64,000 nucleotides of DNA from Chrysophaeum taylorii (GCA_029834535.1 JAQMWT010000340.1:310001-374000); one strand, 5' to 3'; positions 39,229 through 50,731 are shown, counted from the stretch's first letter. Made by a program: numbers and translations. The notes: generated by a model not told the origin, from the sequence alone.

Positions 39229-40925
39229 ATGTCGGAGGAGGCGTCGTTGTTGAGCCAGCGGTACGAGCTGGTGGCGCTCAAGGCGGCGTCGTCGGAGGAC
39301 GAGGAGGCGGTCCGTCGTCTTGAGGCGTTGTCGCGCGTGCTGAGCACGTACATTCCGAACGTGGCGTGCGAGGAAATGGTCCGCGACGCGCGGTACGAGT
39401 GCATCGGAATCGTGGAGAAGGAGACGGAGGAGGTAGTCGGCGGGACGTGCTATCGGGTGTGGCCCGAGGACAAGACGGGTCCCGCGTTCGTGGAGCTCGC
39501 TTTGTTCTGCGTCGACGTCGCGCACCAGGATAAGGGTCTCGGAGCGCGCCTGATGGCGGGCCTCGAAAGGACGAGCGTCGAGGAGCACGACGCGTCGACG
39601 ATCCTCGCTTACGCCGACAACCGGGCCTTTGCGTTTTTCCGGCGGCTTGGCTTCTCGCGGACGGTCACGACTCCCTTCTCGCACTGGAAGCCGAAGATCA
39701 TTGATTATTCCCTCGGCGCCGTCGTCGCCGAGAAGCGGCTCGGAGATGGCGGCCCGACCCCGGGAGTCAGGCGGCGAACACGTCCGCCGCCGCCGCCGCC
39801 GACTCGTCGCGGGCCCTCGCGACGGGCGTGCGAAAGTGCACGAGCGGGCGCGCGAACTGCTACTGCCGGTCGGGCCGGACGCGCGCCATCGTCCGGTACG
39901 ACCCGGTTACGGGCAAGGTCCTCGAGGAATACTGCTCGACGTCCGACGCCGCGCGCAAGCTTCACCTGACCTCGCCCCAGATCACCCACGTCCTCAGCGG
40001 CGCCAAGGAGGACGCCAACGGACACAAGTTCCGATATGCCGTCGAGGTCTCGTGGATCCGCGGCGCGGGGGCGCGCGCCGTCGTCGAGATAGATCCCGCG
40101 ACGGGCGACGTCGTCCGAGAATTCGACTCGGCCGCGCAGGCCGCGCGCGACCTCGGGATATCCAACTCGACGATAGGCCTCGTGTGCTCGGGCCAGCGGG
40201 ACGAGGTCGACGGCCGCGTCTTCCGCTTCAAAGAACCCCGAATCTATCCGTGTGCCGTCTGCGGCTCTGACCACGACGGCGCGACGCTCCTCCTTTGCGA
40301 CGGCCTCGACGGACGCTGCGTCTCGACGGCGCACACCACCTGCATCGGCCTCGACGCGGTCCCCGACACGGACTGGTTCTGCGAGAGATGCCGCGCTAAA
40401 GGCGAGCACACCAAGGACAAGCGCCTCGCCGCCGACGCCTCGCGCGCCGCGATCGTCGCCAAGCGACACCTCGCCGCCCTCGCCGCCGAGGCATCGCCCG
40501 CGAGATCGACGCGCGCCCTCGCCACGCGCCCCCAACATCCCTCAAAGCCGGCCACCAGGAAGCGCACCGACATGAACGACGACGACTGTGCCGCCTGCGG
40601 CGACGGCGGCGAGCTCTTGTGCTGCGACACGTGCGAGAGGGCCTACCATCTCGAATGCGCCGCCCTCGACTTGGTTCCGGAAGGCACCTGGAGCTGCGAC
40701 GTCTGCGTCACCGAAGTCCTCCGCACCGGGACCAAGCGACGGAAGCTTCTTTCTTCTTCTTCTTCTTCTTCTTCGAAAAGCAACAAAACCAAAGCGGCGG
40801 CGGCGGCGGTGGCGGTTCCGCCGAGGCACGCCTATGATTTCGACGCCCAACCCCCCGCCATCGTTTCCGTCCTTCCGCCCGCGCGTGATGTCAACGCGGG
40901 CGTCCCGATCCTCTTCCCCATCTGA
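39229..40925 (+). CDS. GCN5-type histone acetyltransferase with two NUMOD1-like repeats and two PHD fingers
   Basis: ATG at 39229. Residues about 15-160 match the GCN5/PCAF acetyltransferase fold: YIPNVACEEMVRDARYECIG, GGTCYRVWPE, FVELALFCVD, HQDKGLGARLM (acetyl-CoA loop) and YADNRAFAFFRRLGFSR. After a frame change at about 39715-39765 the protein continues with two similar units, IVRYDPVTGKVLEEYCSTSD and VVEIDPATGDVVREFDSAAQ, each followed by AARKLHLTSPQITHVLSG or AARDLGISNSTIGLVCSG. These resemble NUMOD1/IENR1 helix-turn-helix DNA-binding repeats. Two PHD fingers follow (CAVCGSDHDGATLLLCDG and CAACGDGGELLCCDTCERAY). The likely role is a chromatin acetyltransferase recruited by DNA and histone-tail contacts. 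The start is 62 bp from the divergent fucosyltransferase gene. The single-base break keeps both halves in good order. Confidence 0.75.
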
Positions 40926-41027
40926 TGTCGATCCTCTTCCACATCTGCTGATGTTTCACGAATACACCTTGACGACGACGACCCTTCAGAGATCATATGT
41001 CTGCTCCGCATCAACTTTCTCGTCGTT

Positions 41028-41067
41028 GAACGAACGAACGAACGAACGAACGAACGAACGAACGAAC
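41028..41067. repeat. (GAAC)10 microsatellite
   Basis: Perfect tetranucleotide array just downstream of the acetyltransferase gene. Confidence 0.9.
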
Positions 41068-41351
41068 AGCGTTGCTCTCGCTGTTGCTCTCGCACGAGGA
41101 AGGACAAGAAGAAGAGGAAGACGATTTTAATCCAACTAAGCGTGCGCCTCTGCTGCCGCGCATCTCACGACCTTCGTTTCACTACTACGTGCTGCTACTA
41201 GCGGACGCTCACGCGCCTGCACGCTCCCGATATATACTATAACTCCCCGTCGTGCCGCACTGAGTGTCTCTGGAGAGAAGGTCTAAGAGAGAGAGATTGA
41301 TAAATCGGGCCTACGGAGGGGATGTTTCACACGGGAGATTTTCGTCGTCGT

Positions 41352-41384
41352 GGACGGACGGACGGACGGACGGACGGACGGACG
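41352..41384. repeat. (GGAC)8 microsatellite
   Basis: Perfect tetranucleotide array. Confidence 0.9.
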
Positions 41385-41645
41385 TTGACAACGTCGCTGG
41401 CCGGGTGACAACGACGACAATGCCTTTTCTAGCGCCATCAAGCCGCGATAGGGTGTGGTGGACTCGTGCACTTGAGGCCCGGCGGTGTGCCGCCGAATCT
41501 GCTGTAGCACGGGCAGCACCTTGCCTGCATAGTGGCCACGCACTCGCGCGGCTTCTTGCTGTTCGGGTGGAGAAAGTATTGGACAGGTTGGGAGACGACG
41601 AAGAAGCAGAAGACGAAGATGCGAAAGACGTAGTAGTCGTAGGAT

Positions 41646-41670
41646 GAAATAAAATAAAATAAAATAAAAT
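41646..41670. repeat. (AAAAT)5 microsatellite
   Basis: Perfect pentanucleotide array followed directly by a GC dinucleotide run. Confidence 0.9.
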
Positions 41671-41745
41671 GCAGCGCGCGCGCGCGAAAATGTAGACATG
41701 GCGTCATCGCCGCAGGGTGTAGTGGTAGTAGTTAGTTAGTGTGCC

Positions 41746-43137
41746 TCAGTTGGACTTCGTGGCGTTGTCACCCCTGTGTTGCTTGATGTACTCGAGACGG
41801 GCTATTTCTTCCGAGTTTCCGCCGAGCATGGTCATGACCTCGTGCCAGAGGGGAGTTGGCAAGTTGAGGCACTGCTTGAGCGCGAGGGCGCGCGAACAGG
41901 CAGCGGGGCGGTAGATACCGTTCTGGATGGCTCTGTCGAGGTCGCCGGCCGCCCACTTGTAGGTGCCGATGAAGAAGCGAAAGTCGAGCTGGTCGCTCTG
42001 GTTGTTGATAATGCGGTCGACGGCCGCCTTTGAGCCGCCGCGATAGATGCCGAGGCCGGGGGCGAGCTCGACCGCGCCTTGGAGATCGCCGACGCCGTGG
42101 ACGAGCACGGCGCCGTCCGGAGCCTTGGCCGGGGCGCGCGAGGCGGGACAGCCCACGTAGGCGGCGATACGGTCGCCGAAGGCGCCGTGAAAATCGTCGA
42201 CGGCGGGTATGTCGGTTTCCTCGCGTTTGAGGGCCTCGACGAGGGCCGCGGAGAGGCGGGAATTGGAGCGCGTCGCGGCTGGACGGTTGAGGGCGACGCC
42301 GCGGGAGCCCGTTCGGGAATCGTGGTCGAGCACGAGAACGACCTCCTGCCAAGAGTCGATGTAGTCCTGGCGCATGTCGAGGAGGGCCTTGTCGGCCTCC
42401 CCCAGTACCCGGGGGTCGATGACCAGCCGTCCCGCGTCGTCGACTTTGCCCTTGCGCGCGATGCGTTCGAGCTCAAACTTGATAAAGCGACCGGCTACTC
42501 GGTACAGGAGCATCTCGTGGAACGGAGTCTCGGATTCGTCGCCGTTGTCAAACACCTTGGTGCTCGCCGGCGTCCCCTCGCGCATCAACCGTCGCGACTC
42601 CTCGGACGCCGCGAACTGCCGCAACCGCTTCCCCCAGTACGTCTCTCGCGCGACGACCAGCTGGAGCTCGAGCGGCAACCGCAACAGCAGGCCGCCGACC
42701 TCGGCCGCGCCGACGGGATGCGCCCAGCTTCCCGTCAACTCGTCGGCGAGATCGGGGCTCTGGCTCTTCGCCAACTCGAGGTTCTCGGGAGACGCGTTCG
42801 CGAGTGTCTTGCGTTTGGGTCGCGCGCGCGCGGCCGCGCGACCAGCCTGCCCCGTCCCGTTCCGCGTCACGACGCCTTCTTCGACCAACGCGCCCTCGAC
42901 GGCCTCGGGGATCTTCGCGGTCGCGAGGCCCGTTTCGATCAGCCGCGCCCGGAACGCGCGCCAGTCCCCCGACGGCACCGCCGGCGCGTCGTCGTCCTCG
43001 TTCCAGCCGAGTGGGGTCTCTTCTTCTTCCGACTGCGACGACCAAACGAGTTGGCGTCTTCGGCACCCGACCGACGGGGACACCTGGAGCGCCAACGCTT
43101 GAGACACGACCACAACCATCGCCAACCGTCGTGCCAT
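41746..43137 (-). CDS. UPF0301 (AlgH/YqgE, DUF179) family protein, likely plastid-targeted
   Basis: 463 aa from the ATG at 43137. MARRLAMVVVVSQALALQVS is a signal-peptide-like start, possibly the first part of a bipartite plastid presequence. The C-terminal 230 residues hold the UPF0301 domain: VVLVLDHDSRTGSRGVALNR, AYVGCPASRAPAKAPDG, VLVHGVGDLQGAVEL and, near the end, IGTYKWAAGDLDRAIQNGIY with an RPAACSRAL tail. The family is widespread in bacteria and plastids and has no firmly established biochemical role. The N-terminal 220 residues are specific to this protein and helical. A start at 43206 would add a very basic peptide and bury the hydrophobic segment, so I reject it. Confidence 0.8.
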   Translation of the reverse strand: MARRLAMVVVVSQALALQVSPSVGCRRRQLVWSSQSEEEETPLGWNEDDDAPAVPSGDWRAFRARLIETGLATAKIPEAVEGALVEEGVVTRNGTGQAGRAAARARPKRKTLANASPENLELAKSQSPDLADELTGSWAHPVGAAEVGGLLLRLPLELQLVVARETYWGKRLRQFAASEESRRLMREGTPASTKVFDNGDESETPFHEMLLYRVAGRFIKFELERIARKGKVDDAGRLVIDPRVLGEADKALLDMRQDYIDSWQEVVLVLDHDSRTGSRGVALNRPAATRSNSRLSAALVEALKREETDIPAVDDFHGAFGDRIAAYVGCPASRAPAKAPDGAVLVHGVGDLQGAVELAPGLGIYRGGSKAAVDRIINNQSDQLDFRFFIGTYKWAAGDLDRAIQNGIYRPAACSRALALKQCLNLPTPLWHEVMTMLGGNSEEIARLEYIKQHRGDNATKSN

Positions 43138-43282
43138 TCTTCGTCTTCTTTCTTCACGCGACGGGCCACGTCGGCATCGCGCGTGCCGCTTTTCGTCCTG
43201 TCTCAACGTTAACCCTGCCCAAACCTCAGACTCTACTTCTTCCCTTACCCTTTTACTGGTCGTCCCTAACCCTTAGTGTCTC

Positions 43283-43372
43283 ATGCGAGCTCCACGCCTT
43301 CACCCCGCCGATCTAAGGTGCTGCTTTGATCAGCGCACGTTCGCTAACCTTTGAGTTTACTCCTCAAACCCT
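43283..43372. repeat. diverged copy of a block from the Helitron-derived unit
   Basis: GAGCTC-ACGC-TTCACC-CCGCC, then ATCTAAG, CTGCTTTGATC, CGCTAACCTTTGAG and TTTACTC follow the same order as the block at 5340-5430 (reverse complement) and 36350-36425. It lies in the 260-bp divergent spacer between the UPF0301 gene and the IQ/ankyrin gene, so it may contribute promoter sequence. Confidence 0.55.
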
Positions 43373-43397
43373 TAAATGGCGTTGGAAAGAATGGCCG

Positions 43398-46300
43398 ATG
43401 GACGACGATGATGACAACGACGAGTGCCCGAACGCGCTTGTCATCAGTGCCCCGCCGCAGCGGCTCGTGCCGACGCAGCAGGCGATCGACAGAGCTCGGG
43501 CGGCCTCGAACAAGCGACACGAGGCGGAATCATCGTTGAGACCGAACGAGAATGTCGTCGCGCGCGTACGTGCGGCGGCGGCCGAGCGCCAACGGACCAT
43601 TGACTCCTCGCCGGACGTCAAGCCGCCAAGCTCCCAGTGGTCGTCGTCGTCGTACCACCCGCGCGGTCCCCCACCCCGACCGATGGGGCCGCCTCCGCGT
43701 CACGTTCGACCCCCTCTGCGAGGAAGCGGACACCCCCCCCGCCCCGGACCCCCGCCGCCGCGCGGCCCGTCGATCGTGCCACGCGGACCCCCGCCGCTAC
43801 CTCGCGGCGGACCGGGCTTCCGACCGGGGCCTCCTCCGCCGAACGCGTTTGGACCAATTCGACCGGGACCACCCGTACCTCGACCAATCGTCGCGCCGTG
43901 CGTTTTTTTTTGACGACTGCGCTTATATTCTTTCATTGTAGGCACCAACAACAATCACCCACGCCAACGGTACCTCTGCCGCGGGCCGCGCCGAGACCAA
44001 CTCCCCCGAATAATAAAAAGCCAATCGACGAGGATCCTGACGCGGCGGCATCCATTTCCTCGGTGACGTCGGCGACGTCGTTCGACGTGTCTTCGGTAGC
44101 AGGCGCCCGCGCCTCGAGGGCGGCGGCACTCAACGCGCGCGGTGTCAGCTCGACACAACAACAGACGGCTCGTCCCCCGAACGCGTTCTTCGCGTCGCAA
44201 GAATATATCAAGCCTTTCGAGGCTTCTCCTCCTCCAAAAACCCCCTCCGTGCCGACGCGGGCATCGCCCGAGCCGCGGCCGCTGAACGCGTCGAATCGGA
44301 GCAACGTCCCTGGCTGGCAGTGCCCACTGTGCAGCAAGCGAAACGACGCAAGCGACCCAAAGTGCGGCTGCTGTGGACGCGCGAGAGAGCTCGCCGCGTC
44401 GGCCGCCGACCGGCTCTGGGCTGGACCAAAGGCTCGGGCCGCGGACCCGCCGTTGCGATCGCGACCGGCGCCGCCATCCAGACAAGCGACGACGGGCTAC
44501 GATGCGCAGGGGACTGTCGCAGCACTCGACGCGGGAGAGAAGCAACGACGTCTCGAGTACTATCGACGCCGACCACCGCCAAAGCGACCGCGCGGACCGA
44601 CCCCGCGCGCGCCGCGACGACCCCCCGGCCCTCCTCCCTCGCACGCGGTGTCTTCGTCATCTTCTTCCAACCAGGCGCACGCGGTCGAGACAAAGCATTT
44701 CACGTCGCGGTTCCACGACAAAGAAGAACACGAGCCGCTGCGCCTCAAAGAAAATGATCGGCGGCTGCATAAGTCGCTCGCCACGGAGAGAAAGGGAGCT
44801 CGTCTCGGCGTCCCCGACGGCGTCGTTCTATCCGAGCTGTGTAGTCTTGGTGGGTGTCCTTGCGCCGTGACTGTTGTGCAGCGCGAGTGGCGGGCAATCG
44901 TCCACGCCGTCGATCTTGAACGCGGCGACGAGTACTCGGCTAGTACAGAGTTGCACGCGCGGTACGTTGACGCGGCAGCACCGACCGACGCGGAGAAGCT
45001 TAGTTTGTATCGCGAGCTCGTGGCCGCGTGTACTTTCAAGTCCACGCTCGCAGCCAACAACAACAGGGGTGGCGATCCTTCCTCCTCATCGTCGGAAAAG
45101 GTGCAGCGACGGCTCGTAGTCAACGCGCCAACGTCCGAAGACTCGCAGCTGGCCAAGTTCTCTAAAGCCCGGGCCAACGACGAGCGCCAGACGCGAGCGA
45201 GAAATGATGCTAAAACGAGACGTGCCACATTCCTCGTGCTCGCTGATGAGCGGCTCTTGCTTGGCGAAGTGTTGACGCACGTCGAGGCGACCGTTCGCGA
45301 TCCACCTGCTATCGTCGAGGTACAGCTGGAAGACCCGACGACGCATCTCAAGTCGTCGCTCTCGTTTCCTTTGGGGGCCGCGTTTGGGCTCGCTACAGCC
45401 CTTCAGGGCAATCGCCACGCATCCTCGAAGGACAATCACGCGCGACGGCCGCGCGTCGTGCCCGTCGTGGGCTACGCCTTCATCGCGCACGACAACAACA
45501 CGCCGCACGGCCCGTCCGCGTCGATGACACCCTGGGCCTCGTCGGCAGCCAAGCGCGCTCCATCCAAACTGCACGCCGCCCGAAAGAAGACGAAGAAGAA
45601 GAAGAAGACGAATGCGGACGACTCATCCAGGATAACGACAACAGCAGCGGAGATACGGGTCCTCGAGCCGGAGGCGTATCGGATTCGAATCGCAATGGCC
45701 GTCGAGTTCGTGTGTTCAGAGCTGACGTCGAGCGTCGTGGAGGAGAATTTGCAAAAAGTGCTCCGAGTCACGCCCTCGGCCTCACTCGTGGCAGCCATCG
45801 CCGACGCCTGCCGACACAATCGCGCGGCGGTCATCGCGCAGGCTGCGTGGCGCCGTTTCGCCGCGATTAAGCGCTTCAGAACTCGCAGCAGAGAACAAGG
45901 CGCGGTGGACGCGGTTGCGGCATCGCGAGTGCAGTCCTTCCTCCGCTGTCGCGTCGAGAGACGCAAATTCGAACGACGTCTCGCAGCGCGCGAGACCATT
46001 CGACGAGAATGGCGTCGGCACAAACGGCGCACTCGAAGGCGACACGCTGCCGCCGCCACGCAAATCGCCACCACGTACCGCGTTTATATGGCACAGAAAC
46101 GAGTGCGACTCGCCCGGGCGCGAGTTGAGGATGCTCGCGCAGCGCGGCGAGTCGTTGCTATCGCTATGGCAAAAGAACGCGAGAGACAGCGCGAGGTAGC
46201 GCGGTTGGCGAAGGAGCGTCAGGTACGGGCAGTAGTCGAGCTACAGCAGTGGGCGCGCGAGCAGATTGAGCGCCGTCGGATGATAGGGGAAGCGAGGTGT

Positions 46301-47872
46301 GAATTGTCCAAGCTCCGACGTTCAAAAGCTGGTTCGAAGCTCGCGCGAGTGAGTCGCGGCATGCTTGGACGCAGACGAGCGCGGCACATTCGTGCGTCGC
46401 GTGTGGCGGCTCAACTCGCCGAGCAACACCGCCTCGAGTCCGTAGCTACTTGTCGTATTCAATCGTCCTGGCGACGACGTCGAGCCGCAAAGACGGCCGC
46501 ATGCCTGCGACACGAACGCGCGCGACACATCGCCGCGTCTCGGATTGCTTCGGAATGGAAGCATAGTGTTGAGCGACGCGAGGCGCGCGAGACGCTCGAG
46601 GATCGCCGGACCGACCTGTTGCTCCGAGCGGCTCAAGCCGCTGAGAGTGCGTCCGAGGCGGACGTCAAGCGCCACGAGCACGACATGGCCGAACGTTCTC
46701 GCCGAATGGCCCATCAAGAACGCGTCGTCGCCGCGGTCCGTGCCGAGCGCGCAGCCGTCAACGCAGCTGCGGCGGCGAAGCGGGCTGCAGTCATGGCTGT
46801 CCGGGCCGCAAGGTCATCGCGTGACGCACACCAATCCCGAGCGGCGACGACAATAGTGTCGGCGTTCTACCGCGCCCACCGAAAACGAGCGGCAACCGTG
46901 CGCTTTGCGCAACGCGCGATGGCCGCGGTTCGAATACAATCAATGTGTCGTGAGACACTCGCTCGGCGCGTGGTAGTATCGAAGCGCCAGCGGAACGCGG
47001 CCGCCGGCTTGCTCCAGCACGCCTTTCGCGGGTGGTTGGCTCGGTCCTCGTACGCGGAGTTGTTGGCATCGAGGTGGCTTGCCGCGACTCGAATCCAGGC
47101 GCGCGTGCGACAGCTCGCCGCGCGACAACTCGTGAGAGCAATTTTGTCGGAACGGCGCGAGCGCTCGGCGACGCGAATCCAGACGACGTGGCGGCGCGTG
47201 CTCGCAAGATTGTATGTCTCCGCGGTTCGTAGCGAAATGCAGGCAGCCGCTGATCGAGCGCGGACGGAAGCCTGGCGAGAATGGGCCGCGACCGTCATAC
47301 AAGTGCGGTGGCGCGAGATCGTGGCTCGAAAAGCCGCGGAAAACGAGGCAGCCTGGCGCGAGTGGGCGGTGGCTGTGCTTCAAGCATGGTGGCGGGAACG
47401 TCTTGCGGCGCTTCGAGAGCCACCAATCGATACGCGACGACCTACGATGCCGATCAATACTGCTGGCGACGATGAGGACGAAGATGAAAGCGACGACGAC
47501 GACGAGCCCTTCGATTTCAACCCTCAAGACCGCCACGATGTTCACGAGGCGTTTCAGTGGGCACGCCATGGTCGACGAGATAAGCTGCGCAAGTTCTGCG
47601 AGGGCGGTTTCGACGTCGACTTGCGAAATGAGTTTAACCAGACGCTTGCGATGGTCGCCGCGCAGAACAACAGAAAGGGTGTCTTGAAGCTCCTGTACAG
47701 ATGGGGCGTCTCGATCAACGATGTTGACTGGAAAGGCAACACAGCCTTGCATTATGCTTGTAAATATGGGTACGTGACCCTCGCCGAATACATGGTCCGC
47801 AAACTTGGTGCTGATGACAGAGTCCAGAACAACCTAGGAGCCACATGCTATTTAAATATATCGGCAGGTTAG
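43398..47872 (+). CDS. IQ-motif/ankyrin protein with RanBP2-type zinc finger
   Basis: Exon 1 is 43398-43897 and exon 2 is 43942-47872, separated by a 44-nt intron, giving 1476 aa. The N-terminus is acidic, then a long Pro/Arg/Gly region. A RanBP2-type finger GWQCPLCSKRNDASDPKCGC (W-x-C-x2-C...N...C-x2-C) lies near 44310. The middle has a conserved-looking domain around LSELCSLGGCPCAVTVVQRE. From about 45800 to 47410 there are more than ten IQ-like motifs (for example AATQIATTYRVYMAQKRVR, AAVRIQSMCRETLARR, SATRIQTTWRRVLARLY), which bind calmodulin or EF-hand light chains, in long basic helices. The C-terminus has about three ankyrin repeats (DLRNEFNQTLAMVAAQNNRK, DWKGNTALHYACKYGYVTLA) and stops abruptly inside a repeat. 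Possible cytoskeletal or flagellar scaffold. See the finding on a split gene. Confidence 0.8.
43898..43941 (+). other. 44-nt spliceosomal intron
   Basis: GTGCGTTTTTTTTTGACG at the donor side and TTTCATTGTAG at the acceptor side. Its removal joins exon 1 (two leftover bases) with exon 2 in frame; without it exon 1 reads into a stop. Confidence 0.8.
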
Positions 47873-48050
47873 TGAGAGTTATTAGTGGACGTGCACCCTG
47901 GAGGACACTGGAAGAGCACGTGCGCTATGCTTACAACGCAGGCTGCCCGAAGCTGGGAGCTCGGCTGTGTTTGAGATTCGTGTCGGTGTGCAGCACACAT
48001 GTGTTTCGGCGAAAATTTGAGACCGCGCGAAAAGATAGAAGAGATGAGAC

Positions 48051-50731
48051 TCACTGAATAGCACAGAAGCGGGAGCGCCGAGTCGCCGGCTTTTCAGTTT
48101 TGGCGAGGCAGGCTGGGTCAGCAGAGTGGCGCCTCGACGATGGACTAATGGTGGGGTGGCGGTGTTCTTCTAGGGACTGGGCGCGCTTCTGTAATTGCCA
48201 CAACTGTCGTTTGAGATGCTCATTCTCCTGTTTGAGGTGATCGTGGTCCCCCTTCAACTTGGAGTACTTGGCGTCGAGCTCGCGAACTTTAAGCACGGAT
48301 GCGGCGAGGTCCTGGTCTTCTTTGCGTTTCGTTTGCGCCGTTCCTGCTCGGATGCTGTCGTGCTCGAACCTCTCGACGGCCCGATCGCGCTCGGATTGCT
48401 TCGCGAGTTTCTCTTCGAGGGTCGCAATCTTGGCCCGCAGGGACGCGTTCTCGGCCTCGGTGGTTTGCAGCTTTTGCGTCGAGGCGCCGTCGTTCTCAAT
48501 GCGACGATTTTGCCCTATCCGTGAGGCGAGGTCCACTAGGAGGTTCGCGCCGTCGGCGCTACCGCTGTCCGCGATGCGCTGCAGCAACGCGAGCAGGTCG
48601 GCTTGGTAGGCTTGGTCGTGCAATCTCGCCTGATCCTTCGCGTCCAGCAGCCGTCGCTTGGCCACGCAGACGCCATCCTCTGGGTCCTCCGACGAGGAGT
48701 CGGGGCTAGTACTTCGGTGCGCACCGATACTCTCTGTCGCGGCCGCCTCCTGTTCAGAGCCGTTAATAATGTTGTCGTTGCTGTCGTCGGGTGTTTTGTC
48801 GAGCGACTCGAGGACATCAATAGTCAGGCGGCCCTCGTCGGGTGGTGACGGCGCCGGCGTCTCCTCAACAGAAGTGCGGGAGCGCCACTCGTCCATCGGG
48901 CTCACCGAGTGGAAATCGCCCTCCTCGGCGAAGCTCGCCGCTCCAGAGTCGCTCGAGGCGCGGACGAAGGGATGACGATGTTTTTTAGTGTCATCCGAGG
49001 TGGGGCGCTTGGTCGGTGAGCGCGTCGCCCAGGTCTCGTGGTCAAAGGCGAGCCCGCAGTGCGGCGCGACGTCGGCGTTGGCGTCGTAGAGGTCGGGGCA
49101 CGCGCGCCTTACGGCGTCGTCGAAGCCCACGAGCAAAGGGCGGCGTTTGTTGCGTCCGAGGGAAAACACAGAGTCGTAGACAAAGACAAGCTGGTCCATC
49201 AACAACCGCGCCAAAAGCTCCCAGTTTGTCTCGTGGCACTCTTCGGCGACCGGCTTGTTGTCCAGGCTCTGGAAGACGGCGGCGAAGTCGAGCGTGTTGA
49301 TCGTCGGGCCGGAGAGCTCCTGGCGGCAGCACCCAAAGAGCACCGACATGTTCTTGCCACCAAACGCCTGGTTCAGCAGCAGCGTGAGCTGGCTGTCTCT
49401 GCACTTGGATCGAATGGCGCCCGAGTATGTCTCTTCTTCCTTTGCAGAAAGCGACTTTGGCTTTTCGGCGGTAAACGCCACGACTTGCCCGAGCGCGAGC
49501 AGGGACTTGTTGATCGACTTGGTCTCGCGCATGCGCGTCTCCTTGTCCTTCTTGCCGTCGTGTACCGAAATATTTTCGTTTCCGGCGAGATCCACCAAAA
49601 AATCGACGAGAGCGTGCTCTGTGCGTGGCCGTTGGCCTCGCGGCGTTCGACTCTGACCTCGATCTTGAAGATGCAGTGAGCCCTCGACGAGCGGTTGTTC
49701 ATCGCGGTCGCCGCCGTCCGCCGGTTCCTCTCGCCAGATCGGATCACGTCGAGCGCGGCGCTCAAGACGGCGTCGGGCGGGCCGCCGCACATGTTGATGT
49801 GCTTTTGCGACAATCCTTTCATGTCGAGGGCGTGCGCGCCGGTGACGGGGTCCTTGACGATCCGCAGCCGGAACTCCTTGTTGGTCGTCAAGTCGTACAG
49901 CTTCTCGTTGTACACTTCAATCAGCGAAAATTTGCAGCTCGCGTCAAAATTGCGCCCCACCAGCGCACACCGCGCCCTCTCGCGCGTCGCTTCTTCGGCC
50001 AGGCTCGCCGTCACGGCGCGCCGGAGCGCGTCGATCGTAAACGTCTTGCCCGAACCGGTGCCTCCGTACGCCATGATCGCCGTGCTATACCCAGCGAAAG
50101 CTTTTTGCGCGACCCCGTCGACGAGGTCCTCGGGTGTCGCTGCGCTGTCGCTGGTGAGGACGTGGTCGAACCGTGCAGGCCGTCTCTCGCCGAGCCGGAG
50201 CGCGTACTTGCCCTCGAAGAACTCGGTCTCGACGTCGGCGTCGCCCGACTCGGGTCGGAAACGAACGAACGCAAACACCCCGTTTGTCGCGGCGTGCGGC
50301 GCGCAGATCCCAATCGAAAACCGCAGCTGCCGGCGTCGCGGTCTTATCTCCTCCGGCAACGGCGTCGTCTCGGGAAAACTCACTCGGACGTTTCGCGCGA
50401 AGCTCGCGACGCCCGATCCCCGCAGCCCTGCGGCAACGATCACGACGCCCGCGTTCGTCAGGTTGTTGCCGTCGAGCAGCACCTCCTTGAGGCCGAGTCC
50501 CACCAACCTTCCCAAACTCTCGGCCGCGCGGTCGTCGAGCCCACAGTCGCGCATGTCCACGCGAAGCTCGTCGACCAACCGCTGCTCCCGCAGACCTTGA
50601 AAAATCTCGTCGACGTCCGAGCTCGTCATGGGCAGAAACGAAAAGTCGAGGCATGTCGCCGACCTGTGTGCGCTCTTGACTGCCTTGAGCCGCACCTTCT
50701 TCACGCTCAACACCCGCTCGTCGTTTTGCAT
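48051..50731 (-). CDS. kinesin-family motor with N-terminal leucine-rich repeat segment and C-terminal coiled coil
   Basis: About 893 aa from MQNDERVLSVKK (50731). Residues 38-110 look like RNase-inhibitor-type leucine-rich repeats (DELRVDMRDCGLDDRAAESL, LKEVLLDGNNLTNAGVVIVA). The motor starts at NGVFAFVRFRPES (150). P-loop AYGGTGSGKT is at 221-230, switch I AMNNRSSRAH about 100 residues later, then switch II VDFLVDLAGNENI and KSINKSLLALGQVV. GGTGSGKT replaces the usual GQTGSGKT, and DLAGNE replaces DLAGSE, so the motor is divergent. The C-terminus has coiled coils (ENASLRAKIATLEEKLAKQS and KLKGDHDHLKQENEHLKRQL). Between switch I and switch II the frame changes by one base near 49615, with no conserved sequence lost. 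The 3' end is convergent with the IQ/ankyrin gene. Confidence 0.75.

Larger units (their letters stand above)
40926..41745. other. 0.8-kb spacer with microsatellites
   Basis: Holds (GAAC)10, (GGAC)8, (AAAAT)5 and a CGCGCGCGCG run. No supported gene; a minus-strand phrase MQARCCPCYSRFGGTPPGLK is open but isolated. Confidence 0.5.

Noticed and set aside
42079-43212. 377-codon plus-strand open frame
   Set aside because: Antisense shadow of the UPF0301 gene.
43637-47872. Start of the IQ/ankyrin gene at 43637
   Set aside because: The codon is not ATG and the frame before 43942 is Arg/Pro noise; the spliced model from 43398 gives a better N-terminus.
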